64,000 nucleotides of DNA from assembly GCA_031213475.1 (NCBI GenBank), contig JARUPZ010000018.1:2976733-3040732 (forward strand), read 5' to 3'. The stretch is from Nereocystis luetkeana. Taxonomy: Eukaryota; Sar; Phaeophyceae; Laminariales; Laminariaceae. The translations under genes and the position numbers were made by a program. Of the stretch, positions 48,701-59,379 are shown one piece after another. Under the pieces are notes generated by a model. It ran no database searches and was not told where the DNA came from. It was given only the letters and a program-made list of their open reading frames with translations. How positions within the stretch are numbered: the stretch's first letter is position 1; every line of letters begins with the position of its first letter.

Positions 48701-50563
48701 GCAGAGTTAGGCGCTCGGGGCACCTGCGTCACATCTGTGCACCGTTCCGTCGCGTTTGCAGAAGGTCGACCGTTTAAGAAAATGTGCCTGTTACCGTAGT
48801 AGCGAGTGAGGCAGCACGATGGCGCCGTATATGCCTACTGCAGCCCACCACCAGATAAATACCCGGACAGATTACGCATGTGACAAGAGGCAACCTCTAA
48901 GTGGTCGAAGCCGAAGAGCGTAAAAGAACGGACTGCCTCCCTATCTTACCTTGCCAACACGTTGATCTCCCTCAAACCGTTACGTTCCTCTCCCTGCTTG
49001 GGCCGTCCACAGCAGTGCGAGGGTGATAGTGCGCCAATGTCCAGCGGGTGCACGGGGGTACAAAAACCAGCGTGAGTGTTCCGGTTGCAAATAATTGAAT
49101 ACACTTCCAAAAACGCAGACGCACAACGCAAGCCCGACGGTGATGCACTGTATTTAAGCTCATATTTGGCACGATGATCGACACGATTCGGCCCTCGGCA
49201 GAAGGTTCGCCATCACAATCAACGTTCGCTCGACACAGATCAATCTCACCCGTGCACTCTGATGTATCACAGAAACAAAAAAAACACTTCGCGACGACGG
49301 AATGGTGCGCGGCAATACACGCACGCCTAGAGCTGTCCAAAGACAGCAACGTTGGAGAAAGCATGCATCACTGCGCTGCACGACAACCAGGGCGTCGCCA
49401 CTCGTATATACCGTACCGACACACTCAATATAGCCAGCAACCAACATCATACCTGGTGCTTACGTGTCAACTGTAGAACGTCGAAAATTTCAGGCTAAGT
49501 TTATCTTCACAGACACTCAAACATTACCGCACGGAGACGAAGAATCAGCTGTGTCCATTGCCAGGTCCGGACTGCAGTTAGCGGGTCCGCCTTTTCTTCT
49601 GACACGGCCTCTCTTGCATAAATATTGTCGCCGATACTAGTATACCATGGCGCTTACCTTGTTGAACTTCTTGAGAACGACACCGGCGCCCACGGTGAAG
49701 CTCAGCAACTCGTCCCGCAGATCACTGTCCACCACCTCGAGCTCGAAGACCTCTCCGGACCCGCCGCCTCCAATCCTCTTCCCCTTCGTCGCGACGCCTT
49801 TCTTCAAGTCGCTGAGCGACGCCATGAATCCCACCTCTTCCGCCTGGTGCAGCACTTCCCTACGAGCCGACAATACTCGGACCTCTTCGCTGGAGCGGGT
49901 AGCTCCTTCTTCCTCGGAATCCTCGGAACATTCCGACGATCCAGCAGAAGAAGAGGAAGAGGACGAGGAGGAAGAGCAAGACGCCCAGGTGTCCATGATG
50001 TGCTGTGGTAGTCCGCCTTCGGTGGCCCGCGCCTGGATGAGAGAGGACGAGGAAGAGCAGGACTCCCAGGTTTCCATAATATGCTGTGGGATGGAGGGAA
50101 CGGAAGAAGCGGATGTGGAAGGAACCCTAGCCTGTTCGTCGTCTGAATCGTCCTCCTCAGAGCCGTCCACGCCGGAGCGGTCCTCGCTGGATTCGACTAG
50201 CTCGGAGCGTTGACAGTTAGACTGGAGCGCGGGTGGGGCTGGAGGCGAGGTAGACATGCTGCACATGGGTGTCGCTTCGCCCGATGGGTGCCCCTTGTCC
50301 GGAGATGAAAGAACAACGGGGCTCGACAGGATGGGAGGAGCACCGCCGGTTTCCGTTTCCGGAGCCATCGCTGCTTCCTTGTTGGCGGGAGGCGCGGAGA
50401 ACAGGTCGGGTGCATCGCTTTCCGGAGCCTTTGCTGTGCTGTTGGTGAGAGAGGCGAGGTGCACCGAGGGCTTCGGCGACGAAGACGAAGAAGGAGACCG
50501 AGGTGACTCGTCTCCGTCGTTCACATGTCCATCAAAGGAGACGGTCGCCTCGTTGGGGTGCAC
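42383..50563 (-). CDS. Protein kinase with Ser-rich N-terminal extension, eight exons visible
   Basis: Exons 49658-50563, 48950-48993, 48410-48562, 46711-46847, 45658-45830, 44198-44362, 43539-43640 and 42383-42751 join in phase to 2,049 nt. The first 255 residues are Ser/Glu/Pro-rich and include two PQHIM(E/D)TW(E/A)SCSSSSS repeats. The kinase domain follows: Gly loop GGGGSGEV (about 265-272), Lys in VVLKKF (298), Glu in LREINVLA (311), HGDVKPEN with Asp 389, DFG with Asp 408, APE with Glu 431, DVWSLA, then a C-lobe with a helical insert of about 90 residues and NSDPRSRI. All catalytic residues are present, so it should phosphorylate Ser/Thr. It looks TKL-like (HGDVKPENI, GLAYLHE). The 5' end is uncertain, because the frame is open upstream of 50563 and no ATG is evident there. 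The target is unknown. Confidence 0.82.
43156..43262. mobile_element. TTACGGGGG MITE, copy 6, in a kinase intron
   Basis: TA-TTACGGGGGGCCATGG and GGTCCCCCGTAA-TA flank an AT-rich centre. It lies in the intron between exons 7 and 8 of the kinase gene. Confidence 0.78.
43539..43640 (-). CDS. Kinase gene, exon 7
   Basis: Acceptor TTTTGGCAACAG and donor GAG|GTGAGT enclose 34 codons (KLHAGMRAKMSPPEKY ... GLGHLVE), phase 0 at both ends. It joins in phase to exon 8. Confidence 0.65.
44198..44362 (-). CDS. Kinase gene, exon 6 (charged helical insert)
   Basis: Acceptor CCCGCAAAG and donor ATC|GTGAGT enclose exactly 55 codons, phase 0 at both ends: VLSRHYKRICPTETAEAIR ... ARARWEAKCMI. The sequence is strongly helical and charged, unusual for the middle of a kinase C-lobe. 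Confidence 0.65.
44832..45645 (+). repeat. Direct tandem copies of the palindrome-arm repeat
   Basis: Two copies about 540 bp apart (start near 44,835 and 45,375) match the arm of the 33-34.5 kb palindrome: GAAAGCCCGGTAATT ... GCAGACCTGTCCAGGGATA. The sequence between them matches another part of the same arm. The second copy ends 15-20 bp from the kinase exon 5 donor. Confidence 0.75.
45658..45830 (-). CDS. Kinase gene, exon 5 (activation segment end and helix F)
   Basis: Acceptor GTTTGGCAG and donor GAT|GTGAGA enclose 173 bases in phase with neighbours, encoding KVATMTIPYAAPEAMS ... TAMDVWSLAIVLMQAI. These are the kinase APE and DVWS motifs. Confidence 0.8.
46143..46228. repeat. Tandem repeat, about 30 bp x3, in a kinase intron
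   Basis: Units of AATCCAAAACTATACAARTG AAAGAGGC occur three times in a row with few changes. Confidence 0.8.
46711..46847 (-). CDS. Kinase gene, exon 4 (catalytic loop and DFG)
   Basis: Acceptor TTATTTCTAG and donor GGGG|GTGAGG enclose 137 bases in phase with neighbours: LCLGAARGLAYLHEMS, LVHGDVKPENIVV and VKIIDFGSAG. Confidence 0.85.
46848..48409 (-). other. Kinase intron 3, 1.56 kb
   Basis: I see no exon inside. It holds two TACCAGGTA words (about 46,942, 47,284), a GAGGCTCCTCACTTGAGGAG hairpin near 47,440-47,462 that recurs in altered form near 53.68 and 54.70 kb, and a short GGGTTGGGGTT tract near 48,115. A plus-strand frame at 47,867-48,163 has no support. Confidence 0.5.
48410..48562 (-). 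CDS. Kinase gene, exon 3 (N-lobe)
   Basis: Acceptor TTCTCGATAG and donor GG|GTAAGA enclose 153 bases encoding LMPLCHPNIINVFST, GTIVMEKMSRDLQSLL and a helix. HPNI and the MEKM hinge are standard kinase N-lobe marks. Confidence 0.8.
48950..48993 (-). CDS. Kinase gene, exon 2 (helix C, 44-nt mini-exon)
   Basis: Acceptor CCCAAGCAG and donor GCAAG|GTAAGA enclose 14 codons plus two bases (GEERNGLREINVLA). They supply the conserved helix-C Glu and keep phase with exons 1 and 3. Confidence 0.75.
49658..50563 (-). CDS. Kinase gene, exon 1 as visible (N-terminal extension and Gly loop)
   Basis: The frame runs to AACAAG|GTAAGC. It carries acidic and Ser-rich low-complexity sequence, two PQHIM-TW-SC repeats, then KRIGGGGSGEVFELE and VVLKKFNK. 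The 5' limit is not fixed: the codon at 50563 is GTG and the frame stays open upstream, with a possible acceptor at about 50,590. Confidence 0.7.
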
Positions 50564-51439
50564 GGTTACCAGCGGTTCCCTGTTTGACCTTAAAGGGCAC
50601 CGTCGTTGCGCAGGGGGGCACGCGTTGCTTAAGTAAAACCTCTTTGGGACCGTACCCGCGTTTTTTTAGGGGGAAATCACTTGAAATTAGAGTGGAGTTA
50701 TTGTTGCGGTGGTGAAAGGGGTCTACGGGGACTTAAAGTACGAGTAAAACCGGTGCAAGAGAGTTGCTGATCACGGTCTGCAATACTCTTAATACGAAGA
50801 AAACCCTAACTAGTGTTACGTACGGTTCAGCCTATCAACTATCACGGCAGCCGTGTCTCAAGAAAACAGTTGTATGCGATAGTCTGAATCAACATGCTCA
50901 CACGTGTCTGTGGTCGTAGCACCAGCCGGTTCTGCGGTTGCAACGGAGAGCGACGCGTTAAATTAACACACGAGACGCATCTTTAAGCGTGGACGTGTGA
51001 TGAGAGTTGAATCTTGATATTTACCACAATTCGCCGGGAAGGATAAAAGGGGGGGGGTAAACAAAAGCGATAGCCTATCGGGGAGCCGTGCTCCCGTAGG
51101 AGTTAAGGGGTTTCCCATGTTCTATACCTGGTAATATATACCTGGTACATAATATAATGACCCCACACATTTCTCATAGACGGAGCTCATCAACCATCGT
51201 AAACCTGAGGAGCTACTCAACCACCCAACCATTGGTATATATGGGTCCTCCGATATGTATTTTATTGTACAATTTTTTTGTTCATCATACATGCCTATTT
51301 ATTTTAAAACCCGACAGCTTTCGTCTTCTTCCATTTTTTTCTTCTTAAAACTCGGTTGTTTAAGGGGGTAGGGCATACAAAGAGCTCCCGGGTCAAATCA
51401 AGAGCTTCAAGAACAGACCTTCGCCGTGCCGCGCGACAG

Positions 51440-51960
51440 ATCGAAACCGAGGCTGTAGATGAGTGACGGCATACATATGTTGGTGACGGCGTACGGGCAA
51501 CCGCGAGAGCCAATCAGGCACCTACAGCAGCACACGCCCTCCAACTCTACCAGGTGCCTGTCGGCGTCCTCCTTCCGAAGATGACTGTTCCGGGTTAAAC
51601 AAGAGGCCGACCATTGCCCACTCCTTGATAGCCTTGTTCAGGTGAAAATTGACGCGTTCGAGCCGGGCGTCTCGGAATTGGCGAAGGGGGTCGAACACCT
51701 GAGCGTACGGCCTACCAGCTCGAGCAACGGCAAAGCGGAAGGCGGCTACCGCTAGCCTGAAATCTTCCGGCTTTTTCTGTATCTTTGACGCATTGGATCC
51801 CCCATCCCCACCCCCACCCCCACCCGCAGACCGGACTCCCCACTCTGACGCGGGAGGTCGAGAGCATATGTGTGGAAGATTTGAGGCGCTCGAATGTTGT
51901 CGCGATTAGGACCTCTTTCCTCGAGCACAGATTTTGCAACCATGGTTGGTCCACCACATT
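51440..51960 (-). pseudogene. Broken partial duplicate of the Gly/Arg-rich repeat gene
   Basis: On the minus strand this copies the 3' part of the 55.0-57.0 kb exon and its following intron. Recognisable pieces are the GERGLR-like region, the ACC CCC-rich linker and the helical end (matching LNKATEGRAMASLLLHRERR), and the flanking GCCAATCAGGCACC. It contains frame damage and several substitutions, so it is not coding as it stands. Confidence 0.6.
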
Positions 51961-52379
51961 TTTTTCGTCTGCCCATTATACTTCCGGTCGCGCGAGGAGA
52001 TCTTCCTGTAAGCGGTCGATCAAAAGTTAACCTTTCGCGAACGGTGGAGCTACAGCAACTGATGACTTCTAACCGATAACGATGGCTTCTTTTTTTGTCG
52101 GTGCCACCCTCGGCTCTATCCCCGATTCCACCCTCGCTCTCTCTCTCCCTCCAACTTCTCCGACTGGTTTCGCGAAGGTTAACTTAGATCGACCAATTGG
52201 AGGAAGCTCCTCTCGTGCGACCGGGGGTATATCGGGAAGACTAACGACAAAAAAAAAAATATCCTCGGTGGATCAACCGTGGCTGCGGGGGCTGTACTTG
52301 AGAAAATAAATCCTCTGCACGACAACGTTCAAGCGACCCGTGTCTGCAACAAGAATGTTCGGCCCCTAGCGCCGGAGTG

Positions 52380-52720
52380 GAGAGTCGGGTCCGGGGTTCA
52401 GGGTCGTGGTGGGGATGGGGGGCCCAACGCAGCAGAGATACAGAAATAGCTGGAAAGAGTTCAGGCTAGAGGTAGCCGCCGGCCGCCCTGCCGTTCCTCG
52501 AGGCGGTAAGCCGTACGCTCAGGTGTCCGACCCCCTTCTCCAGTCCGAGATGCCCAGCTCAAACGCGTCAGGTTTGTAGCCGAACAAGGCAGCTATCGAG
52601 GGGCAGGCAATGGCCCCCCTCTTACTGAACCGGGAACATCAACTCCGAGACGAACGACGCCGACAGGCACCTGGTAGAGTTGGAGGAGGTGAAATCTAAA
52701 ATGCCACCGTTTAGTTTGTA
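52380..52720 (+). pseudogene. Second broken duplicate, inverted
   Basis: On the plus strand the segment reads FRLEVAAGRPAVPRGGKPYA, then a region like DLQDAQVKRVN with a stop, then MAPLLLNREHQL and a GGTAGAGTTGGAGGAGGTGA end that retains the donor-like GAG|GTGA. It is an inverted, decayed copy of the end of the 55.0-57.0 kb exon. Confidence 0.6.
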
Positions 52721-54268
52721 GGTGCCAGATTACTGTCTCGCGGTTTCCCATCGCACGCACGCGCGCACGCACCCGCGCGACCAACAAAACCAACCACCGA
52801 CGCACGTGCTGTACATATGCCGTCAATCGTCTACGGTCACGGTTTCGATCTGACGCGTGCCATGGTTGGGGTAGCTCCCAACTGTTTCTGAGGCTTTTGA
52901 CATGAAACGCTCCACACTCTACCCCAGCAGCCGACTTTTGAAGAAAATAAACGTACGCTAATGCAGGCACCTTCGTATTCACCCAAAATCCCAGCCACCA
53001 CGATATATACTAGTAGAAACAAAGATGCGTCTGAAGATTTTTTCGGATGTATAACTATTCCCTTTTTTCGAAAGATAAAACAAGAAAAAAACGTTAAGGC
53101 GACATTCATATATACCTGGTACGAAGTATATATATATATATTATATATACTCGTATACTTATCGTGGTATAGAGACTTCGCACCTGGCCTGGTTTTGTTG
53201 AAACTCGACCCGCGTTGCTGTCAGCTTTTCCAGGCGTGCCGCACATTGCAACCGCGTTGCCCCCTCCGCCGCTTGAGCTCCTTCCCCTTTCGGATGAACC
53301 TGCGTTCCCCCGACAAACGAAGCAACACATGCGGGCTAGGGCTGAACATAGCTTGAAAACAGCTTCCACGGTGGTGGTCTCGCTGGATACTCAACTGTCG
53401 CCGACGAACGCACATCACCCCCGTATACCTACAATGCATCCACGGATCGTTGCCGTAACGTGTCTGCCGCGCAATAGGTGCGAAACTACATCAACTGCAG
53501 TGTGAATGTTGTCGCTCATGGCCAGTTCTCCGACATTCGGTGGCAAGCGTAAGCAAAGCGTTGGTTTGACCTGCTGTGGTAGTAAAACACTCTAGCCAAA
53601 GCGTTCCTTTTGGCAGAGGAGACCAATTGTGCGCTTACAGTATCGGGGTATATAGCACCATTTTTTTCTGAGGCTCCTCGTCCGAGAAATCCTACGTACC
53701 TGGTGTACCATAGCCAAACAAAACCGGCTTCGTAAAAAAAAGGTGAAAAATAAGCCCGACACAAGGTCCCATCCCCATGGGCCCATGGGCGATCGAAATT
53801 CAAATGAATTCGTTCCAAAATCAACATCGAACACAACGATATTGGGCAATTTTGACGAGTTCGTCACTTGCTTAGACTCGATTAGTGAGGCATAAGTAAA
53901 TGTCACCTTTTTAGATTTGATCGGTGAGACCTCGTCTAGGAGTCAGTAGAGTCATTCAAAGGGGGACTGCATAATTGGCATAGTTGTGTAAAGTATTTAT
54001 TATTATTTCCCTTGCCATCCGACAATGTGCAGCATGATCTTCAACATATTCGTGTCTGATTTGATAGCACCTTCAATGTTTCAAGCTTTGGATTTTACCA
54101 GTAGTCGCCCTTTTCTGCGTGGATGCTCCGATCGGAATAAGTACTACACATAGTCAGACGGCAGATGGACTAATCGTATTGGAGAGTTTGAGAGTTGCAA
54201 TAGTCGAGGACCTCCCTCAGTGAGAAACGTCTGGGCTCTTGAAACGCAACCCCTAATTGAAACCCCAA

Positions 54269-54504
54269 CTATAGCCCTGCCCGGCAAGTTTGGCCTTGAA
54301 CGCGCTTTTCCTTCTTCCATTTTTTTACCTCAATCGGAGGCGTTGTCATGCTGGCCGGTGATAACCGTGCTGCTGCTCCCAGCTCCCTCCTCAGCTCAAA
54401 AACGTGATGCCGGCTCTTGGAAAGCTCACCCTCGGCAGCTTCGAGCTTTGTGCGCATCTCCTCCATGGTTGACTCGTACTCGCAGATTTGGCCCCGCCTG
54501 CTCT
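54269..54504 (-). CDS. Possible terminal coiled-coil exon of the Gly/Arg-rich gene
   Basis: Acceptor GCGGTATTGCAG opens a frame YESTMEEMRTKLEAAEGEL ... FELRRELGAAARL, a clear heptad-rich helix, ending at 54269. It is in the right place and strand to be the last exon of the gene upstream. However, its phase does not match the donor at 55041 directly, so another exon would be needed between them or the exon belongs elsewhere. Confidence 0.35.
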
Positions 54505-55040
54505 CTGCAATACCGCGTAGCTGTATACCAGGTACATAATATGTACGTGGTTGGGTATTGTGAGGGATTAGTTGCAGCGAGGTCAGGAGGGTATCTCAGC
54601 GATCGCCGCAGATAAAAGAAGTTTGCGGAAAAGCCGTGCTAATCCCAGGGGTTGTACTTGAGGCCCAAACATTTTTTCACTGGCATGAGCTCCTCAAATT
54701 GAAATTGAGGAGCTGCCTACCGTAAAAATGTCTTCGGATTCGATGGGAACTTTTACAATAATCGTTGTTAAAATGACTATTAATAGTAAGCTTTATGGGA
54801 TTGTGCATCAGGCCTAGCTTTTCGCTTCTTTTTTTTCTGGAAAGTTGATTGTTGGGGTTTGAGTTATGGAGACCCTTGAGTCAGAGCTGGAGAAACATCG
54901 GGTGGTACCCCTAATGTGGCACGTACCAGATCAAAACGAAAATGAGGCTGTAGACGAGCGACGAGATGCATGCGTTGGTGGCGGCGAGCGGGAAACCGCG
55001 AGCCAATCAGGCACCAACAGTAAGTAGCATGTAGCCTCAC

Positions 55041-56987
55041 CTCCTCCAGCTCTGCCAGATACCTGTCGGCGTCTTCCTTCCGGAGGCGCCGTTCCCGGTG
55101 AAGCAAGAGGCTGGCCATTGCTCGCCCCTCGGTAGCCTTGTTCAGCTGGTCATTGACGCGCTTGACCTGAGCATCTTGGAGGTCGGACACCCGAGCGTAC
55201 GGCTTACCGACCCGAGCAGGGGCAGGGCGGCCGGCGGCTACCTCTAGCCTCAGACCTTCCGGTTCTTTCTGGCTCTGACCCCCCCCCCCACCCCCACCCC
55301 GACCCCCACCCCCGCGCCCGACTCTCCGCGTCGCGGTCTTGCCGTCGGTGGTTTTGGCGACAGAATCAAAGCCACCCACAACGGTGGCATCGCCACCAGC
55401 TTGGTTCGGGGTCATCCCGATCACATCGCTCGTTTTTTCGCCTTCACGGGCTCCACTGCATTCGACTACCACGGTGTTACTGGCGGTAGCCGCCGTCGCG
55501 AACACCCCCGCATGTCGTGTTCTTACACAGCCGACCGTAGCCTGGGTCTGCATCCGTGGTTCCCGCCGAGTGATCAACGTTTCACGTACGGGTCCCCTAC
55601 CCCCACCCCGACCGCCACCTCGACCCCGACCCCCACCCCGACCCGCACCCCGACCCCCGCCCCCACCCCAAACTCCACCCCCACCCCCACGCCCGGCGCA
55701 TTGAACTGCGGCGGAGTTATTGGCGGCTGCCGCCGTACCGAACACCCCCGCTTGTCGAGCTTTTCTGATGCTGGCCGTGTCTTGGGTTCGGAACGATTCT
55801 CGTCGTCGGTTCATCAACGTTTCACCAGCGGGCTTCCCACCCCCACCCCGACCCCCACCTCGGCCACAACGCCCGCCCCAACCCCGACCCCCACTCCGAC
55901 CCCCACCCCCACGCCCACCCCCGCACCCGACTCTCCTCTCTGGCGCTGGAGGGCGAGCATACGTCTGCGAGAAAAGGGTCGCCCGAACGCTGTCGCGACG
56001 AGGACCTTTCTCTCGTGTCGGTTGAATAGAGTGTTCTTGACCAGCCCCGCAGTGCGGGGTCTTGTCCAAGTCCGCCGCTACTATATCTACAGCCCGTCCC
56101 TCATCACCAGGCGTTTCGGTCTTGTCGTGGGTGGTTTTCTCGACAGACCCGACACCACCCACGACGGCAACACCTCCATCAGCTTGGATCGTGGTTGTCG
56201 CGGTCTTGCCGGCGCGAGTGGTTTTGTCGACAGAAGTAACGCCACCACTCACAACGAAAACCCCGCCATCAGCTTGGGTCGCGGTCATCCCGACCGCACC
56301 ACCTGATGTCACGCTTTCGCGGGCACCGACGCATTCGAATGTAGCGGAGTTACCAGCGGTAGCCGCCGTGCCACGCACCCCCGCCTGACGCGATTTTACA
56401 TCGCCGACCGTAGCGTGGGTCTGCAGCGGTTCTTCTGGCCGAGTCATCAAAATTTCACTAGCGAGTGAGGACTCGACTTCGCCGGCGGGAAGGACGACCC
56501 CGTCGGTCACGGTGTCGGCCTCGTTAGAGCGTTTTCCCACCGCCTCGGCGTTCCCCAGCGCTCTCATCAACGCTTCCACCACTGTACCCAGCCCTCGGCA
56601 GACAGAGACCGGGTTTTTAATCAACTCGAAGCGCTTCAAGAGGCTCGCCTTCGAGGCCAAGGACGCCGTTTCCGCTTTGCGCAGAAGTTCGAGGGCATGC
56701 TCGCACTTGTTGGCTCTTCTACACATTTCGAGTGCCCATTTGGCAACGGCGCTGACTGCCGCCCTCCCGCGGTCGACGCCGGAAGACGCTTGCAGCTGCT
56801 GGTATTTTGGTGACGTACGCGACTCAGTCAGGGCAATGAGGACGATCCCCAGGCCAGCGTTGAACAGTCCACGCGAGACGTTCTTCGGTCTTTTTTCGCG
56901 TGGGCCGGGCGGAGGGACAGAAGGGAGAGTGTCATTCTCGTTGCTTCGGTGGGCACGGGTATATTCGATGTGATGCTCACGCTCCAC
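55041..56987 (-). CDS. Large exon of a repetitive Gly/Arg-rich protein
   Basis: A 649-codon frame ends at GAG|GTGAGG. The N-terminal 150 residues are helical and charged (ALEMCRRANKCEHALELLRKAE). Three or more imperfect repeats of about 100 residues follow, each with a (S/T)RQAGV.GTAA.A.NS core, then a QADGG.VVGG..SV.KTT segment. They are separated by Gly/Arg-rich linkers coded by CCCCACCCCGACC-type minisatellite. The end is a coiled-coil-like helix (VKRVNDQLNKATEGRAMASL). I do not recognise the family; Gly/Arg-rich linkers often bind RNA. The 5' start is uncertain, since the first codon given is a GTG. The opposite strand is also open through the GC-rich repeats, which lowers certainty. Confidence 0.5.
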
Positions 56988-57148
56988 ACCAGCCCCGTCT
57001 CAAGACATCGGCATTATCTGGTGATTTGTTTTGCGCGCTTGCCGTTCGAAAAGGTAGGACGTCTGTGCTTCGTCTTGGTTTAACCCTCAATTCTCACAAT
57101 TTCACATAGATTCATAATAGTTGATTACTGAGGCATGCGATATTCCAG

Positions 57149-57152
57149 TATA

Positions 57153-57205
<53 letters not shown>
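57149..57205. repeat. TA dinucleotide microsatellite
   Basis: A run of TA units with one short interruption. Confidence 0.95.
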
Positions 57206-57206
<1 letters not shown>

Positions 57207-57720
57207 GTGCTCCCGATCCTACTACTACTGGAGAAATGTATCAACTACTGTTCACCATGTTCCGCGGCTGGAACGTGTGCGAAATTGTACAGAGGAGCCT
57301 GGAAATGGAGCAGTTTGGGAACGATCTACCGGATTATGAGGGGTTTCGGATAGTAATGGGCGTGTGTGAATTTATTCAGCTTATTAATGAAAGGCCCTGA
57401 GCGAGCCTTCAGCTTACACAGCCGCCGCCTGTAGCCGGCAGCGACTGCTGCTGTGTTTCGCGGACACCTTCATCTGGAGAGAGGTAAGACCGCATGAAAA
57501 CACCAGCACGAAACATAACTACCGTATATGCTCTGCAAAAAAATATAATGCCTAGGGCGAGTGAGTCCCGCCGATCCCTTAAAGGGCGTTTTTACCACCC
57601 ACTGCGCTCACGAGGTGGTGCACACGCCTTCCAAGCGTATAGCAAGACCGGCGTAGACCATCCGTCATCACCTTTTTACAAAGTGTACCGTAGACAATAC
57701 AGTCATTTATCAGATGCTAT

Positions 57721-57823
57721 TACGGGGGACCATAGTTAATAGGACCAAATATTGTTAGTGAAAATGGTTAAATATATAGGTTTTTATGTATGCCATAGGT
57801 CCTATTAACTATGGCCCCCCGTA
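57721..57823. mobile_element. TTACGGGGG MITE, copy 7
   Basis: A near-complete copy, TTACGGGGGACCATAG to CTATGGCCCCCCGTAA, with TA on both sides. Confidence 0.8.
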
Positions 57824-59379
57824 ATAGTATTGTCTTGCCTTCGGGAGGCGTTGGAACACCCGGGAAAAGGAAGTTATGAACTTGTCAGATATCGTAGTCA
57901 GCTGTTTTGTTTTGTCACACGCACCGTATAAACATGCATGGTAATGGTAACACACACGCTGAGATGGATTTACGAGCCGATGCCCTCCAAAGCTAGGGGG
58001 GGACGCAAAACAAATTGTGGCTGTGGGTACACGAAGTATCTCTTCCAGATGTTTCCTTAGACGCATCGCTCGGCGCTTGCACACTCTCTACGTTGTCGAG
58101 AAAATCAGCTTCGAGAATCGTGAAGAGAGCGTGTGTTACATTGCTTGTTTTGCGGTGGTGTACACCTCTTTCGTTTCGTGCGTGGCCGTTTGCCGCGCGC
58201 ATATCACAAGTTTTGGCTACGTTGATCCCGCCCCTATTTCTTCCGTTTCGAAAGGGATGCGCGGTCTATCGTCAAATGACTACGGCAAGCATCAAATGAG
58301 TACGCCCCTCCACCATTGCTTCATTTTACGAACACAGGTGGATCAGGGGGATCTGCCTCTACCTGCCGTGCGGTGCAGAATAAACGTTTTGTCGCGCGTT
58401 TTTCGACGACATACCCCTGGGGGTAAGGGGACAAGGCCTCGGAAATTCTTAGCTTTTGCAAACACGACTCACCGAGGTCAACTGTTATTAATAATGGCGT
58501 CGTGGTGTATCGCATTGCCGTGGAAGGCCTGAGAAGATATTTAGGGGTACGGGGACGCATGGCGTATCACTTGGAAGGCTAGCTTGTGTCGGGGCGAGGG
58601 TTCATGGCAAGACACAACCAAGCACCGCCTGTTGGTTCAGTCGCCCATACGGGACGCCAGGTTGGACTACCCGAACCTTTTGTACTATTAATAGAACGCA
58701 CTAGCGCACGTGATTGGTGCTACAACAGGCCCTGTTCAAAGCATTCTACCTGGTACATAAAAAACATAAGTGAGCCTGGAGGAAGATCATTGTGGGTGGT
58801 TCCCCAGCTTCTATCTTCACATTTTTCGCTGCACGTACGACGTACCAGGTACTGCTTTCAGTCTTTAACTTGAAACTATGAGATGCTTCCGGTTTCCAGA
58901 AAAAGCGCGAACCAAGGAATCACTCACGACTTCAGGTGGCCCGCGACTGTCAGCAGCGCCTTCGTCAAAATGTCCGCTCGATCCTTGGTGGCATATCGTC
59001 CCGATGCCACGATGGCCGCACCGGGAGGATTGCCGTTAGCAGAACCCCCCCCCCCCGTGTAGCATGGTGGTACAGAGGAGGGAATTCCGCCGTGACTAGA
59101 CCGCTCGACCACCTGCTGCGTCTTAACAAACCCGAGACAAAAAATGACAGAGGAGGGAGAGGGACAGCGGGTCACGGTTGGGGATAAGGCGCAAGGTTTC
59201 TTTCTCTGCGCGCTTTTTTCAGCCCGTTCAAGCCGCAATATTTAAAGGTTTCAACTGTTAAAACATAACATTCAGACAGTGCGCGGTTTGTAGTTGCACC
59301 TGGTATATCCTTTCACACCTCGGATGACGTAACACTCGGATAACGCTTGTCTACGTTACGGGGCCTAACACAGGAACGT

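Larger units (their letters stand above)
50564..54268. other. Stretch with broken duplicates and otherwise no gene
   Basis: Apart from two broken copies of the downstream gene (51,440-51,960 and 52,380-52,720) I see nothing supportable. It includes TACCTGGTA words at about 51,127-51,150 and 53,115, a GGTCCCCACCC-type short repeat near 51,800-51,835, and an AT repeat near 53,128-53,150. A lone AGGGGGAAATCACTTGAAAT word near 50,668 loosely recalls the GCAGTCCCG element end. Confidence 0.45.
56988..59379. other. Gene-poor stretch
   Basis: It contains a TA microsatellite (57,149-57,205), one intact MITE (57,721-57,823) and TACCTGGTA/TACCAGGTA words near 58,747 and 58,840. Two minus-strand stretches read like short exons: about 58,931-59,045 (SGRYATKDRADILTKALLT, ending near a GTGAGT) and 58,000-58,110 (ADFLDNVESVQAPSDASK). 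Neither can be tied to a gene. The first also faintly recalls a copia RNase H end. Confidence 0.4.

Noticed and set aside
58017-58532. 171-codon plus-strand frame
   Set aside because: Begins with GTG, no domain, and the opposite strand reads equally well.
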